A stretch of 64,000 bases of DNA from Parapedobacter sp042666505 (GTDB taxonomy: Bacteria > Bacteroidota > Bacteroidia > Sphingobacteriales > Sphingobacteriaceae). The stretch is from the NCBI RefSeq assembly GCF_042666505.1, contig NZ_JBHTDN010000003.1, positions 248,001-312,000 of the forward strand, given 5' to 3'. The position numbers were made by a program, and so were the translations under genes. The notes under the pieces are model-generated. The model was not told the origin of the DNA. It did no database searches and saw only the letters and a program-made list of their open reading frames with translations. Positions 7,981-17,134 of the stretch are shown here, piece by piece; position 1 is the stretch's first letter, and each line of letters starts with the position of its first letter.

Positions 7981-9753
7981 ATGGAAACAATTACCACACA
8001 ACAACTTGTCGGGCGACTAACCGCCCGGATGGATTTAGACCGTATTTTTCTTTTTTCTAATCCCTCATCGAATCGCGAACAACAACATTTGCTGTTAGTC
8101 GTGAACCCGGTTAAGGGGCTTGCGCCGACGAGTTTGGCGCCTATCGTCTCACTCTGCTTTTCGGATACGGAATCCCTTCCCTTTGATCTGATCCTCACCG
8201 GAGAGTGGCAAAACCAGTTGAAACATGGAAGCCTTTATTACACGTATGCTTCCCTGCCACCGCACGAGCTCTATGCAGATACGAAGAAGAAAAGCCCCTT
8301 ATTTTCGCGCAAGGTGATAAGCAGTTTGCTGGAGCTTTCGGCGCTCAACTATACGAAATCCCGTAAAAATTCCGACGAATTCCGCAGAGGAGTAGACAAC
8401 TACTTGATCAAGGGCGAATATGGGCAAGCCACCTTCATGCTACATCAATTTCTGGAACTGCGGCTGAAAGGGTTCATGGCGACGATCGGTAAGAACGGTG
8501 GAAAATCGCACAGCATTGAACATTTGATAAAGTCCGTGCGTAGTTTTGTACCGCAGCTTACAGCCCTTTTTCCGTATGACGACTGTTACGCGGTAGATTT
8601 GCTACGGCTATTGGACCAAAGCTATGTGAAAGCCAAGAAGCAGGAACCTGTCGATCTTTCCCTTGACGAATTTAATATACTGTTGGATAAATGCGAACAG
8701 GCGAAGAGCACGATGGATGAAATGGTCACTACCATGACGGAACGCATCCATGCCTACCGGGAACAATTGCCGAGGGAAGCCGAAAAACAGCCTGAGACGG
8801 AGCAGCCTGCGACCAACCCAGCCCAGCCGGCAACGGAAGCTTCAGCCGCGCCGACCCCAGCGGCCCAGCTCATCTGTGAGGATTTCTCCAGTTTTCCCTG
8901 GCCCAGCCCCTATAAACAAGACGTTAACAAACTATTGGATAAGATACACAAAAACCACAATCCCGAACAGATTACGATGTTGAATTACCACACGGGCGGT
9001 TTTTCGGGAATTAGTCTGTTCCGGAAAGAACAGGCTGAGGAAAAGGAAGGTTCCAAGATAGAACTTTATCTCGTTGTGGTGATGAAAAATACAGGTCCTT
9101 TTCAATTTAGATGCATGCAGGTAGGGGTGGCCAGCGCAATGGTTGTTTATATGAATGTCAAGGAACTTGAAAGGAAACTAGCCAGTGGAAACCGATTTGC
9201 ACATACGTGGTGGACGAAAGGTACGATACTCCGTAGAAAATCAACGTTTGAACCGTCATTCGCGGTAGCGGCGGTAGATTGGCAATCGGTGTACGACCAA
9301 AGTACAGCGATGTGGCAACGTGCAAAAGCAAGCATGGTGAATTTAAATGAGATCATCCAGCAAACACCGGTGTTGACACTCGATGCCGGATCGGTATTGT
9401 TACGGAATTTGTTGGATATCGCGGTCAATACGTACCTACGTTTCGCAATCGGATATATACCGCATCGGATCAACCTAGCCGAATTGATCGATTGGAGTGG
9501 CGTTATCGGACGCAAGGTCATGGATTTTACCTACCCTTCAAACCAAAAGGACGAAGTGCGTATGTATTTTATCCTGAATCCTGAAGGCGCTTGGTTGCAA
9601 GATGTGACCATGTCGTTATCCACTACATCGCAGCATATTTATCGGGATAAGGCACAAGAAATGGTGAAGTTTTTTGAAGGGCTGTGCCAGAATGTGCTGG
9701 ATGAAATAGCAGGGAAAGTCGAACAGCAGACCGAACAGGGGGTGTCCTTATGA
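7981..9753 (+). CDS. Large HEPN-type protein with apparent tandem (nucleotidyltransferase-like + HEPN) modules
   Basis: The ATG at 7981 (590 residues) is chosen because the upstream in-frame codon at 7936 lies inside the operator. Residues 1-105 form an alpha/beta module (DRIFLFSN, LLLVVNP) like a degenerate minimal nucleotidyltransferase. Residues about 125-245 read as a HEPN helical bundle (FRRGVDNYLIKGEYGQATFMLHQ, then HSIEHLIKSV and QSYVKAKK). A Pro/Ala/Glu-rich linker (about 270-310) leads to a second half with a similar order: strand LYLVVVM, then helices with AMWQRAKASM, LLRNLLDIAVNTYLR and HRINLAELIDWS. HEPN proteins are often RNases in toxin-antitoxin and defence systems. No canonical R-x4-6-H is obvious, so activity is uncertain. 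Its stop overlaps the next start (ATGA). Confidence 0.65.
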   Translation: METITTQQLVGRLTARMDLDRIFLFSNPSSNREQQHLLLVVNPVKGLAPTSLAPIVSLCFSDTESLPFDLILTGEWQNQLKHGSLYYTYASLPPHELYADTKKKSPLFSRKVISSLLELSALNYTKSRKNSDEFRRGVDNYLIKGEYGQATFMLHQFLELRLKGFMATIGKNGGKSHSIEHLIKSVRSFVPQLTALFPYDDCYAVDLLRLLDQSYVKAKKQEPVDLSLDEFNILLDKCEQAKSTMDEMVTTMTERIHAYREQLPREAEKQPETEQPATNPAQPATEASAAPTPAAQLICEDFSSFPWPSPYKQDVNKLLDKIHKNHNPEQITMLNYHTGGFSGISLFRKEQAEEKEGSKIELYLVVVMKNTGPFQFRCMQVGVASAMVVYMNVKELERKLASGNRFAHTWWTKGTILRRKSTFEPSFAVAAVDWQSVYDQSTAMWQRAKASMVNLNEIIQQTPVLTLDAGSVLLRNLLDIAVNTYLRFAIGYIPHRINLAELIDWSGVIGRKVMDFTYPSNQKDEVRMYFILNPEGAWLQDVTMSLSTTSQHIYRDKAQEMVKFFEGLCQNVLDEIAGKVEQQTEQGVSL

Positions 9754-10214
9754 GTTCACTTTTTAACGATAACGCGACTGAGAAGCTTTCTGCTGATTGT
9801 TCCCTTATTTATTCCAGCTTTATCTATTGCATGATGCTGAACCGGATAAGCCGAGGTTATTCAGCATTGGAGTTATCTTTCCTTTTAGGGGAGAACGATA
9901 ATTACATAAGGGACATGGAACGGTTTAAAGTGATGGATTTCGGTATTGGACTGTATGGGCAATTATGTAAGGTATTCAACCATCCGTCTTTTCTCCACCA
10001 ACAACACCATAGGCAGCCAAAATTGAGACATGAAATGTATGTTTGGAAAGCTGAGGACACGATTTTTTATCGTATGGAGTGCGGTAAGAGCGAATACGAA
10101 AGTGTGATTTTGTTTCAGTTAACGGAGGAAGATGCGGAGACCAGGGAACAAAGATATCCCTCCTCGGTCGAGCTTGACCAAGAGCAATCGCAACGCGCCG
10201 GATTAAGGATGTGA
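9750..10214 (+). CDS. Unknown protein with cryptic XRE-like HTH (paralogue of next gene)
   Basis: This 154-residue gene starts in an ATGA overlap with the HEPN gene and is thus translationally coupled. Residues 33-57 have the spacing of an XRE helix-turn-helix (RGYSALELSFLLGENDNYIRDME, compare RGYSQEELA..LGVS..YIS.IE of the family). They align without gaps to residues 30-54 of the next gene with 10 identities in 25. The C-terminal part (DTIFYRMECG, VILFQLTEED) may be a small beta-rich domain. No known family is recognised. It could be a DNA-binding or structural partner of the HEPN protein. Confidence 0.6.
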   Translation: MSSLFNDNATEKLSADCSLIYSSFIYCMMLNRISRGYSALELSFLLGENDNYIRDMERFKVMDFGIGLYGQLCKVFNHPSFLHQQHHRQPKLRHEMYVWKAEDTIFYRMECGKSEYESVILFQLTEEDAETREQRYPSSVELDQEQSQRAGLRM

Positions 10215-10217
10215 TGG

Positions 10218-10874
10218 ATGATGACGAAACTTAACGCAACCTCCTATGCTGGCATGCTTGACCAAAATGGCTTCAAGCAGTGGTATAAATATCTGAAATT
10301 ACGCATTGCCTATCGATATCAAATGGAAGAAGTATCGTTTTTAATGAGTAGACCACCCTTTTATTTCAGGGATTACGAAATGCTGGCAGTTGGAGCGAGA
10401 ATCACATTCCAGGATGAAGCGATTTTATCGAAGATTTTTCATCAACAGAAGATTACTGAGCAATGGAATTTTGACAAAGATCACTACGGAGTATCCGAAA
10501 AACGGGTTATCCGAATACGGCGGGAGGAAAGTTTAAAGGAGATTACTTACTTCATTACCATTCCTTGGACGATTAAAGGAAATGACAGCGCCAGTAAACT
10601 ACGGCTGTGTAAAAGAAGGCGAACGATAACAACCGAAGAAGAAAGTGAAATACGGAACGATATCGGAGTTAGTATCGACGGTCTTGTCATGCAGGGGTTT
10701 TTCCGCTGTAACCGGTCTGCTTTGGATGTTTTCCATGCCGTTGAGGAAGGTTGTCATTGGTCGCCACTTCTGCGACCCGCGTATGTGAAGGAGGCGCTTT
10801 ATCAACAAATCGGTTTGAATAACCTTTCATTGAAAACAGTTAGCGGCCAATTACTATTTCAAGAGAAAATCTGA
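10218..10874 (+). CDS. Unknown protein with cryptic XRE-like HTH (paralogue of previous gene)
   Basis: The 218-residue gene follows the previous stop by 3 bp; ATGs at 10218 and 10221 are both possible. The N-terminal segment (residues 30-54, AYRYQMEEVSFLM...FYFRDYE) aligns gap-free with the cryptic HTH of the preceding gene. The middle is basic (LRLCKRRRTITTEEE). The C-terminal half has a hydrophobic patch (VMQGFFRC) and helices ending in YVKEALYQQIG. The two genes look like an old duplication with diverged C-termini. Codon use appears more A/T-rich than in the flanking envelope genes, hinting at horizontal origin. Function unknown. Confidence 0.6.
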   Translation: MMTKLNATSYAGMLDQNGFKQWYKYLKLRIAYRYQMEEVSFLMSRPPFYFRDYEMLAVGARITFQDEAILSKIFHQQKITEQWNFDKDHYGVSEKRVIRIRREESLKEITYFITIPWTIKGNDSASKLRLCKRRRTITTEEESEIRNDIGVSIDGLVMQGFFRCNRSALDVFHAVEEGCHWSPLLRPAYVKEALYQQIGLNNLSLKTVSGQLLFQEKI

Positions 10875-10879
10875 ATAAT

Positions 10880-11545
10880 ATGCCTTTCGCCAATCACACA
10901 CCTTATGACCACTTTCCGCGCCGGTTGCACCCGCGGGAAATCGGCAACCCTTACCTTGCCATTCACCAGTTCTTCGATTGGGAAAACTTCCCTGAGTGGC
11001 GCAACCATCTCGACAGATGGCTACAGGCCGCATTAAAATCGGGATTCCAGCTCAATCGTATTGAGCTTGTCGAGCTGTTCGTCCGTTATGAATTTATTGA
11101 ATTATTGGTGGAAGCGTTATCGCTTGTCCAGCGGTTGATGGATAGTTTTCATATGCCGGATCAGCGGCTTTATCGTCAAATGGCAAATGATAGCGATAAA
11201 CTCCTACCAGACCAAATCAACACCGCTCACGGTTATTTCAACAATGGGCACAATCCCAAAACGTTCGAACGAGAAGAATACTACCCATTCCACTTGGAAG
11301 CCGGAGAGAAGAAAAACCCACACGGTGTAATCTATGATTTTTTCAAATATCATGATTTACCCCAATATCGCGATGCGCTATACTGGTGGTACATCGTTGC
11401 TATTGATTATACCTGCGCAGACGACAGTCGGGGGAGTGATTACATATACAAGTTACACAGCAAACTCCAAAAAGTCATAGAAGCGGCGCATTTGATTCAT
11501 ATAAGGACCAAAGGCGATACAGCTATTGATGGATTTGGAACCTGA
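10880..11545 (+). CDS. Unknown protein made of two copies of a 64-residue helical unit
   Basis: The ATG at 10880 is 5 bp after the previous stop (221 residues). Residues 23-86 and 146-209 align without gaps. Both have NP at +0/+1, Ile at +5, FF at +8/+9, Pro at +15, Arg at +18, Leu at +21, Trp at +24 and Glu-Ala at +55. The helical FF..P..R..L..W pattern suggests a small all-alpha repeat that could mediate protein-protein contacts. I recall similar single-unit proteins in Sphingobacteriales accessory regions but cannot name a family. It is the last gene of the HEPN operon. Confidence 0.6.
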   Translation: MPFANHTPYDHFPRRLHPREIGNPYLAIHQFFDWENFPEWRNHLDRWLQAALKSGFQLNRIELVELFVRYEFIELLVEALSLVQRLMDSFHMPDQRLYRQMANDSDKLLPDQINTAHGYFNNGHNPKTFEREEYYPFHLEAGEKKNPHGVIYDFFKYHDLPQYRDALYWWYIVAIDYTCADDSRGSDYIYKLHSKLQKVIEAAHLIHIRTKGDTAIDGFGT

Positions 11546-11982
11546 TAGCACAGGTTGTAGTTGCATGATGATCAGAATTCTCCGACATAAAGGTCTAAAT
11601 GGAATGAATGTTCCCGGAGTATGCTCCAACATTTAATTGACATCGTATCGATATTGCGTCGCCATGCGTGCACGCTGTGCACACGGTAGGTCCATATTTT
11701 AGGTGAATGAATGCGTTGCCACCGTGGAAGTACTGCGAGTAGAAGTAGTTAGGCCGTCTCCAATAAATGGGACGGCCTTGTTTCGACCAAAATGACATCT
11801 ACCACAACTCATTCAATCGAAAGTCTTTCAATCCATCCCAGCTGTTCCGTAAACAAATGGGGCAGGACGGCTCGTTTTATTTTTCAAAGATATACTGAAT
11901 CCGATTCTTCATGTTTCGTTTTCGACGAATGGCGCTTATAGTCGACAAACGGAAGGAATTTTCGCATGGGTCTTGTTAGCGC
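11546..11982. other. Gene-free gap with a hairpin and a TCGAYRAA repeat pair
   Basis: No convincing gene lies between these convergent units. A hairpin with 8-bp arms AGGCCGTC (11751-11758) and GACGGCCT (11771-11778) followed by TGTTT may end transcription of the HEPN operon. TTCGACGAA at 11921 and GTCGACAAA at 11941 repeat the paired motif seen at 6967/6987, although here neither neighbour starts at this gap. Confidence 0.4.
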
Positions 11983-14373
11983 TCACTCGTCTCTCAGCGA
12001 ATCCACAGGGTTAGCCAGTGCCGCCCGTAGTGATCGATAGCCAACGGTCAGTGCTGCGATGGCAAGTGTAATACCTATCGCAAATAGGAAAATGCCCGGT
12101 CCAACACCGATCCGATAAGTGAAATCCTGTAAGTAACGGTTCATACCCAGCCAGGCAATTGGTGCCGCAATGATAAAGGCAATCAATAAGAGGCGGGCAA
12201 ACTCGCGGCCAAAAAACCAAAGGATCTGCGGAACCGTGGCACCCAAAACTTTACGTATACCGATTTCTTTCGTTTTATGGAGCGCCATAAACGAGATTAG
12301 TCCATAGAGTCCAAGACACCCGATAAGGATAGCCACCAATGCAAATCCTTGGATGAGGTTGAGCATAATATTGTCTAGCTTATAAAATTCAGCAATGGAG
12401 TCATCCAAAAACTGATACGAATATACATAGTCCGGATACGTTTCTTTCCAAATCCGTTCAAGACTAGCCATCGTGGAAACAAGTTGCCGTCCATCCAATT
12501 TGATAGAACAATTGCCATAGTAAATCGTCCACGGCATAATACACACGGCATCTTTTTCGGTGTGGAATGAGTAATTATAAAAGTCTTTTACGACACCAAC
12601 GATCGTACCTCGGTTATCGTCGCCGTTGACGGCGATGTGCTTGCCAATGACTTCTTCCGGCGAGGCGAGATTTAGTTTTTTAACGAACGTTTCATTGACC
12701 AGAAATTCGCGGATGGTATCCGAGGGAAAGAAGTTTCGGCCGGCTACCAACGGAATATCAAATGTGGATAGGTATCGATTGTCCGCGTATTTCAGGTTGA
12801 TGCTCCAACGTTCGGATTCCAGCCGATTATCGTAACGAATGTCTGTCAGGTTGTTGCTTCCCGAGGCTGGCGGTTGAAAATTGAGCGATATACTTTTTAC
12901 GCCATTAACTGTGGCCAATCGGTCGCTAAGGGTTTTCATTTTGCTAACGTTTTGCCGATCCGGTACCGGTAGGCTCACCAGGGCTTCCTTGTCAAAACCC
13001 AGATCGGTTTCTCGCGCGTAGCGAATCTGATTCGCAATAATCAATGTGCCGATGATCAGCACTTGGGAGATGGCAAATTGACCGATCACCAAGGTTCGCC
13101 TCAACGAGAAACCACCGATATCCCGTTGGGTGATTTTGCCTCGTAATGCTTGCACGGGTCTGAAGCCGGCCAGAACCAAGCCGGGATAGAAACCCGACAG
13201 GAAAATCACAAAAACTGCTACGCAAACAAGGAAAAGGGGTAGCTGCCAACTGTCAAATAACCTAAGATGAACCTGAATCTCAAGCAACTGATTGATGACC
13301 GGCAAGGCGACGTACGCTATGACATATGCAGTAACCAGGGCGAAAGCAGTAATGATGGCGGTCTCCGAAATGAACTGCCAAAAAAGTTGGTTTCGATTGC
13401 CTCCAAGTACTTTCCGTACACCGATTTCCTTTGCTCGATTAATAGCTTGGGCAGTAGCCAGGTTGGTAAAGTTGATTGCGGCGGTCACAATGAGAAACAG
13501 CCCGATGAAAAGCAAGGCCCATAAATAACTTTTGTTGACATAGCCATCAAAATCTGGATTAAAATGGATGTCATTCAAGGGCTGCAGCCTGAATTTCCAG
13601 ATGTCTTTATCCCTGCCTTCATAGATTCGCTTCGGCAGTTCGTCCAAACCCCGGCCCACTTGTTCCGTATCAACACCATTTTTTAATAGCGTATAACACT
13701 TTGAGCCGGTAAATACGCCTCTCCAGTTGTCCTCCCCACCATCGGCATTCTTCAATAGTTCGTGATAAGAAACAAAGATCTCCTGGGCAAACGCTGTATT
13801 GGTCGGAAAATCGGCAAGGATCCCTGTTACCACATAATCGGTTTGGTTACCGATCCGGAGTGTTTTTCCTATTGGATCACTATCGCCAAAATATTTGTTA
13901 GCCATCCGTTCCGTTAAGACGATTTCATGAGGTTGGCGAAGAATCGTGCTACTATCCCCTCGCAGTAATGGAAAATGGAAGATGGCAAAAAAGGCAGGCT
14001 CTGTATAGGCTATGCCGGATTCTTCAACAAACCGTTTATCATCACCCCCATCGGCTACGGCCACCATCACGTTTCGATAATCCACTATCCGGGCTGTATG
14101 ATCGGCGAAGCTGAAATCATCGCGGAAAGTTTTACCCAATGGCCGCGGCACGCCCGGTGATCGGCCGATGCCATCGTCATGCCACTCCGTAACCAGGCGG
14201 TAAATACGATCCTTATGGGGATGGAATCTGTCGAAACTAAAGTGATATGCGACTACCGCGAAAATAAGTAAGGCACTGGCAATGCCCAAAGACAGTCCCA
14301 GTATATTGACCAGCGCATAGGATTTGTTATGCTTGATGTTACGCCAGGCGATTTTAAAATAACTCTTTATCAT
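11983..14373 (-). CDS. FtsX/MacB-type ABC transporter permease (array member 9)
   Basis: The 796-residue protein has the duplicated layout of Bacteroidota FtsX permeases: TM1 at about 20-43, a large periplasmic MacB_PCD domain, three TMs at about 285-400, then TM5 near 430, a second periplasmic domain and three C-terminal TMs. The cytoplasmic coupling motifs after TM2 and TM6 are intact (RAKEIGVRKVLGG and KTKEIGIRKVLGA). It ends in NPVDSLRDE, shared by all nine members. It is the most distal member and has its own operator/promoter at 14500-14603. The last TM hairpin lacks the WWMF signature of five of its paralogues, which places it with members 6 and 8. Substrate unknown. Confidence 0.88.
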   Translation of the reverse strand: MIKSYFKIAWRNIKHNKSYALVNILGLSLGIASALLIFAVVAYHFSFDRFHPHKDRIYRLVTEWHDDGIGRSPGVPRPLGKTFRDDFSFADHTARIVDYRNVMVAVADGGDDKRFVEESGIAYTEPAFFAIFHFPLLRGDSSTILRQPHEIVLTERMANKYFGDSDPIGKTLRIGNQTDYVVTGILADFPTNTAFAQEIFVSYHELLKNADGGEDNWRGVFTGSKCYTLLKNGVDTEQVGRGLDELPKRIYEGRDKDIWKFRLQPLNDIHFNPDFDGYVNKSYLWALLFIGLFLIVTAAINFTNLATAQAINRAKEIGVRKVLGGNRNQLFWQFISETAIITAFALVTAYVIAYVALPVINQLLEIQVHLRLFDSWQLPLFLVCVAVFVIFLSGFYPGLVLAGFRPVQALRGKITQRDIGGFSLRRTLVIGQFAISQVLIIGTLIIANQIRYARETDLGFDKEALVSLPVPDRQNVSKMKTLSDRLATVNGVKSISLNFQPPASGSNNLTDIRYDNRLESERWSINLKYADNRYLSTFDIPLVAGRNFFPSDTIREFLVNETFVKKLNLASPEEVIGKHIAVNGDDNRGTIVGVVKDFYNYSFHTEKDAVCIMPWTIYYGNCSIKLDGRQLVSTMASLERIWKETYPDYVYSYQFLDDSIAEFYKLDNIMLNLIQGFALVAILIGCLGLYGLISFMALHKTKEIGIRKVLGATVPQILWFFGREFARLLLIAFIIAAPIAWLGMNRYLQDFTYRIGVGPGIFLFAIGITLAIAALTVGYRSLRAALANPVDSLRDE

Positions 14374-14499
14374 TTTATTTAGTAGTTAACTTCACTGCCG
14401 ATTAGGAATTTGAAATCAAACAATTGGAAAAATGATGAATCGAGGCAATGCATTTCCTTTTCGATTTAATTACCGGAACTCGCCAGCTATCCACGATAA

Positions 14500-14603
14500 T
14501 CCATTTTTAAGCCAAAAACGCAATAGGCTGTTTTCTAGTATTCTGTGTCGAATTATTGTGGAGCGGTGTTCGATATCGGACACTTCTTGTTCAGTTTCGG
14601 ACA
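14500..14603 (-). promoter_or_regulatory. Paired-palindrome operator plus -24-like element for permease 9
   Basis: TGTTCGATATCGGACA (14567-14582) and TGTTCAGTTTCGGACA (14588-14603) have centres 21 bp apart. On the minus strand a TTTTTGGCTTAAAAATGG element has its GG at 14512-14513, 54 bp from the near operator. This is the weakest -12 match of the four sites (GA instead of GC). The region sits in the 286-bp gap upstream of the permease starting at 14373. Confidence 0.6.
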
Positions 14604-14659
14604 TGAGCATAAGCCCAGGCTTTATTTTGGCCCGTCACTCCCCGGCGGAAACTAAAACC

Positions 14660-17068
14660 TTACTCATCCCGTAAACTGTCGACCGGGTTGGCCTGATTGG
14701 CTTTCGCACATAATCCGACAATCAAGGCGTAAGCCAATACAAAGACCAACAGACCTACCAGCAGGTAGGCGCCCACATCCTGGGTTATCCGATACGCGTA
14801 ACCTTCCAGCCATTTATTGGCGATCCAATACGTAATTGGCCAAGCGATGAGATTAGCCACGATAATGAGGCGAGTGTAGTCCTTCACAAACAATAGGGCC
14901 AGGTGTTTGAGGTCTGCCCCGAGCACTTTCCTAACGGCAATTTCTTTGGTACGCTTGGCCAGGGTAAAGCTCACAATGCCAAATATACCCAGTGCAATGA
15001 TTAAGAAGTTCAGCGCCGTGGCTACATCGGCAGCCCGCTTCAGCTGCAGCTCCGATCGGTACAAGGCCGCGAACTGGTCGTCCATGAATGTAAATTCAAA
15101 CGGCGCATCGGGGACTAGTTTTTCCCATTGCTGCTTGATAAGCGAGATAGTCTCGGCGAGGTCCGACCCACGCAATTTCAGCGAGAGAAAGCGGTACGAA
15201 AGCCAGTCCTGCACATGGAAAAATGCAAGAGGTTTAACAGCCTGTTGCAAGCTGGAATAATTGTAATCCTTGATCACGCCTGCGACAGTAACCTCGCTGC
15301 CAGATGAAGGTTGGCGTAGTTTTTTATTGATTGCGGTTTCAGGCGTTAATCCCAGAGCGGTCATTGCCGATTCATTCAGTACGACCTGATTGGGAATGTG
15401 GCCGCCGGACTGTGCAAAGCAACTGCCGGCAAGTACGGTCATGCCGAACGTCTGCGCATAATCCTGATCCGCACCGATGGAGTAAATCATCGCTTCCGGT
15501 CCCTCTCCTGTAGCTACTTGGAAGTCAAAAGCATTCGGTGGCTGGCGCTCAGGTACCTCAAAGGATAGCGAAGCACTTTCGACGGCGGTTAATCCGGCAA
15601 GCGCGTGCTTCACGTCCATCATTTTTTGGACACCCGCGGCATCCCATTGTTTGGGGAAAGCGGTGATTACCATCACCTGCTCTTTGCTATAGCCGATATC
15701 TTTTGAAAAAATGTAGTTCACTTGGCGCGATACAATCAGCGTACCGATAAATATCGCGATGCCGAGTGTAAACTGGACGGTCAGCATCGTCTTGCGAAGG
15801 GTAAGATTGCCCATAGCGGTGTCGATCTTGCCCTTTACGGCAATGGTAACCGGCGATGAACTAAGCCTGAATGCCGGATAAATTCCTGCCAATAGCCCGG
15901 TTGTCAATACCAGTGCCGACAGGCTGGCGTAAGCGACCCAGCCGAAATCGAAGACGGAGTCGAGCTGAGTGTTTAAGATTTTATCGAAAATGGGACGCAA
16001 CAGTTGGTAAAACGGCAAGGAAAGCAGTGCCGCTAATGCCGTTAGAAACAGGGCTTCTCCCAAAAACTGGCCGATCAGCTGTCGCCTGGCTCCGCCGAAA
16101 ACTTTGCGCAGACCGATCTCCTTAAGCCGTTGTGATGACGTCACGACGCTGATGTTGACAAAGTTGATCACCGCCATCAGGAGGATGAACAGGGCCGACA
16201 GTGACAAGATCGTGATCATCCGACGAGCGGCACCGCCATTATCGTTTAGGTAATAGTCTTTCACAGGGGCCAGCTCGACGGTCAGGTTCTGTTGGATGTT
16301 CTCGGGTGTGTATTTGGCAAGCACCTTTTGGCAAGGCACCACGAGGTCGGCTGGTGTGACGCCCGGTTGGAGTTGGATCATGCCGATCTCAAAGGGGTTG
16401 TCCCAGCCGGCTGCCGGGTCTTCAAACCCATAATATAGATTGCCTTCGGTGGGTACGAACACGGAATAGGTATCGCCAATGAGGTGGGTTACCGAATTAT
16501 AAGGAATGTCAGCGATGACCGCCGAAACCTGGTAGTCTTGCTTTTCACCCTGTACGGTGGTATGAACAGTAAGGGTTTCATTGATGGCGTCTTTTTTGCC
16601 AAACAGTTTCAGTGCCATGCTTTCGGTGATGACGGCAGAATGATTATTGGGAAAGGGGTGGGCGGCATTCCCATAGCTGACGGGAAAGCCATACATCCGG
16701 ATGAAGGACGTGTCGCCGATGGCAATATCTTCTACAAAATGCTTATCGCCGGCCGATACAACATTCTTTACCGGGTTGTAACGGTAGTAATCGGCTACCA
16801 ACGACGGATACTCCTCACGGAGTGTTTTAGCCAAGGGACCCAGCGTCGTGACGTCCAGTCCGAGCCCTTCGGTTTTCCACTTACTTTTGACGATGTATTG
16901 GTCTTCAACATTCCGAAGCGGGCGGTTGATATTGTATTGGTTGAGCACATATACACCCACGACCATGGTGAAGGTAATGCCAATGGTAAGGCAGAAGACG
17001 TGAATGAAGGAAAACAGCTTGTGTTTTGACAGGTAGCGCCAGCCTGTTTTGAAATAGTTGTGTAACAT
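14660..17068 (-). CDS. FtsX/MacB-type ABC transporter permease (array member 8)
   Basis: This 802-residue permease has eight predicted TMs in two 1+3 halves and the coupling motifs RLKEIGLRKVFGG and RTKEIAVRKVLGA. It is one of the most divergent members. The first periplasmic segment starts QYNINRPLRNVEDQYIV and lacks the SYD.FH..(A/D)RI.R motif of its paralogues, so its ligand surface probably differs. It retains the NPVDSLRDE C-terminus. It is the last gene of a six-permease run read from the operator near 29634, 66 bp after member 7. Confidence 0.87.
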   Translation of the reverse strand: MLHNYFKTGWRYLSKHKLFSFIHVFCLTIGITFTMVVGVYVLNQYNINRPLRNVEDQYIVKSKWKTEGLGLDVTTLGPLAKTLREEYPSLVADYYRYNPVKNVVSAGDKHFVEDIAIGDTSFIRMYGFPVSYGNAAHPFPNNHSAVITESMALKLFGKKDAINETLTVHTTVQGEKQDYQVSAVIADIPYNSVTHLIGDTYSVFVPTEGNLYYGFEDPAAGWDNPFEIGMIQLQPGVTPADLVVPCQKVLAKYTPENIQQNLTVELAPVKDYYLNDNGGAARRMITILSLSALFILLMAVINFVNISVVTSSQRLKEIGLRKVFGGARRQLIGQFLGEALFLTALAALLSLPFYQLLRPIFDKILNTQLDSVFDFGWVAYASLSALVLTTGLLAGIYPAFRLSSSPVTIAVKGKIDTAMGNLTLRKTMLTVQFTLGIAIFIGTLIVSRQVNYIFSKDIGYSKEQVMVITAFPKQWDAAGVQKMMDVKHALAGLTAVESASLSFEVPERQPPNAFDFQVATGEGPEAMIYSIGADQDYAQTFGMTVLAGSCFAQSGGHIPNQVVLNESAMTALGLTPETAINKKLRQPSSGSEVTVAGVIKDYNYSSLQQAVKPLAFFHVQDWLSYRFLSLKLRGSDLAETISLIKQQWEKLVPDAPFEFTFMDDQFAALYRSELQLKRAADVATALNFLIIALGIFGIVSFTLAKRTKEIAVRKVLGADLKHLALLFVKDYTRLIIVANLIAWPITYWIANKWLEGYAYRITQDVGAYLLVGLLVFVLAYALIVGLCAKANQANPVDSLRDE

Positions 17069-17134
17069 TATAACGTGTCTTTATCGGTGCTACAGTTGTC
17101 CGCCCGCCGGCGGATGGTTCCTGCACATTGCCTT

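Noticed and set aside
11595..11798. Minus-strand open frame of 67 codons in the gap after the HEPN operon
   Set aside because: Unusual composition, no similarity I recognise, and it spans the hairpin.
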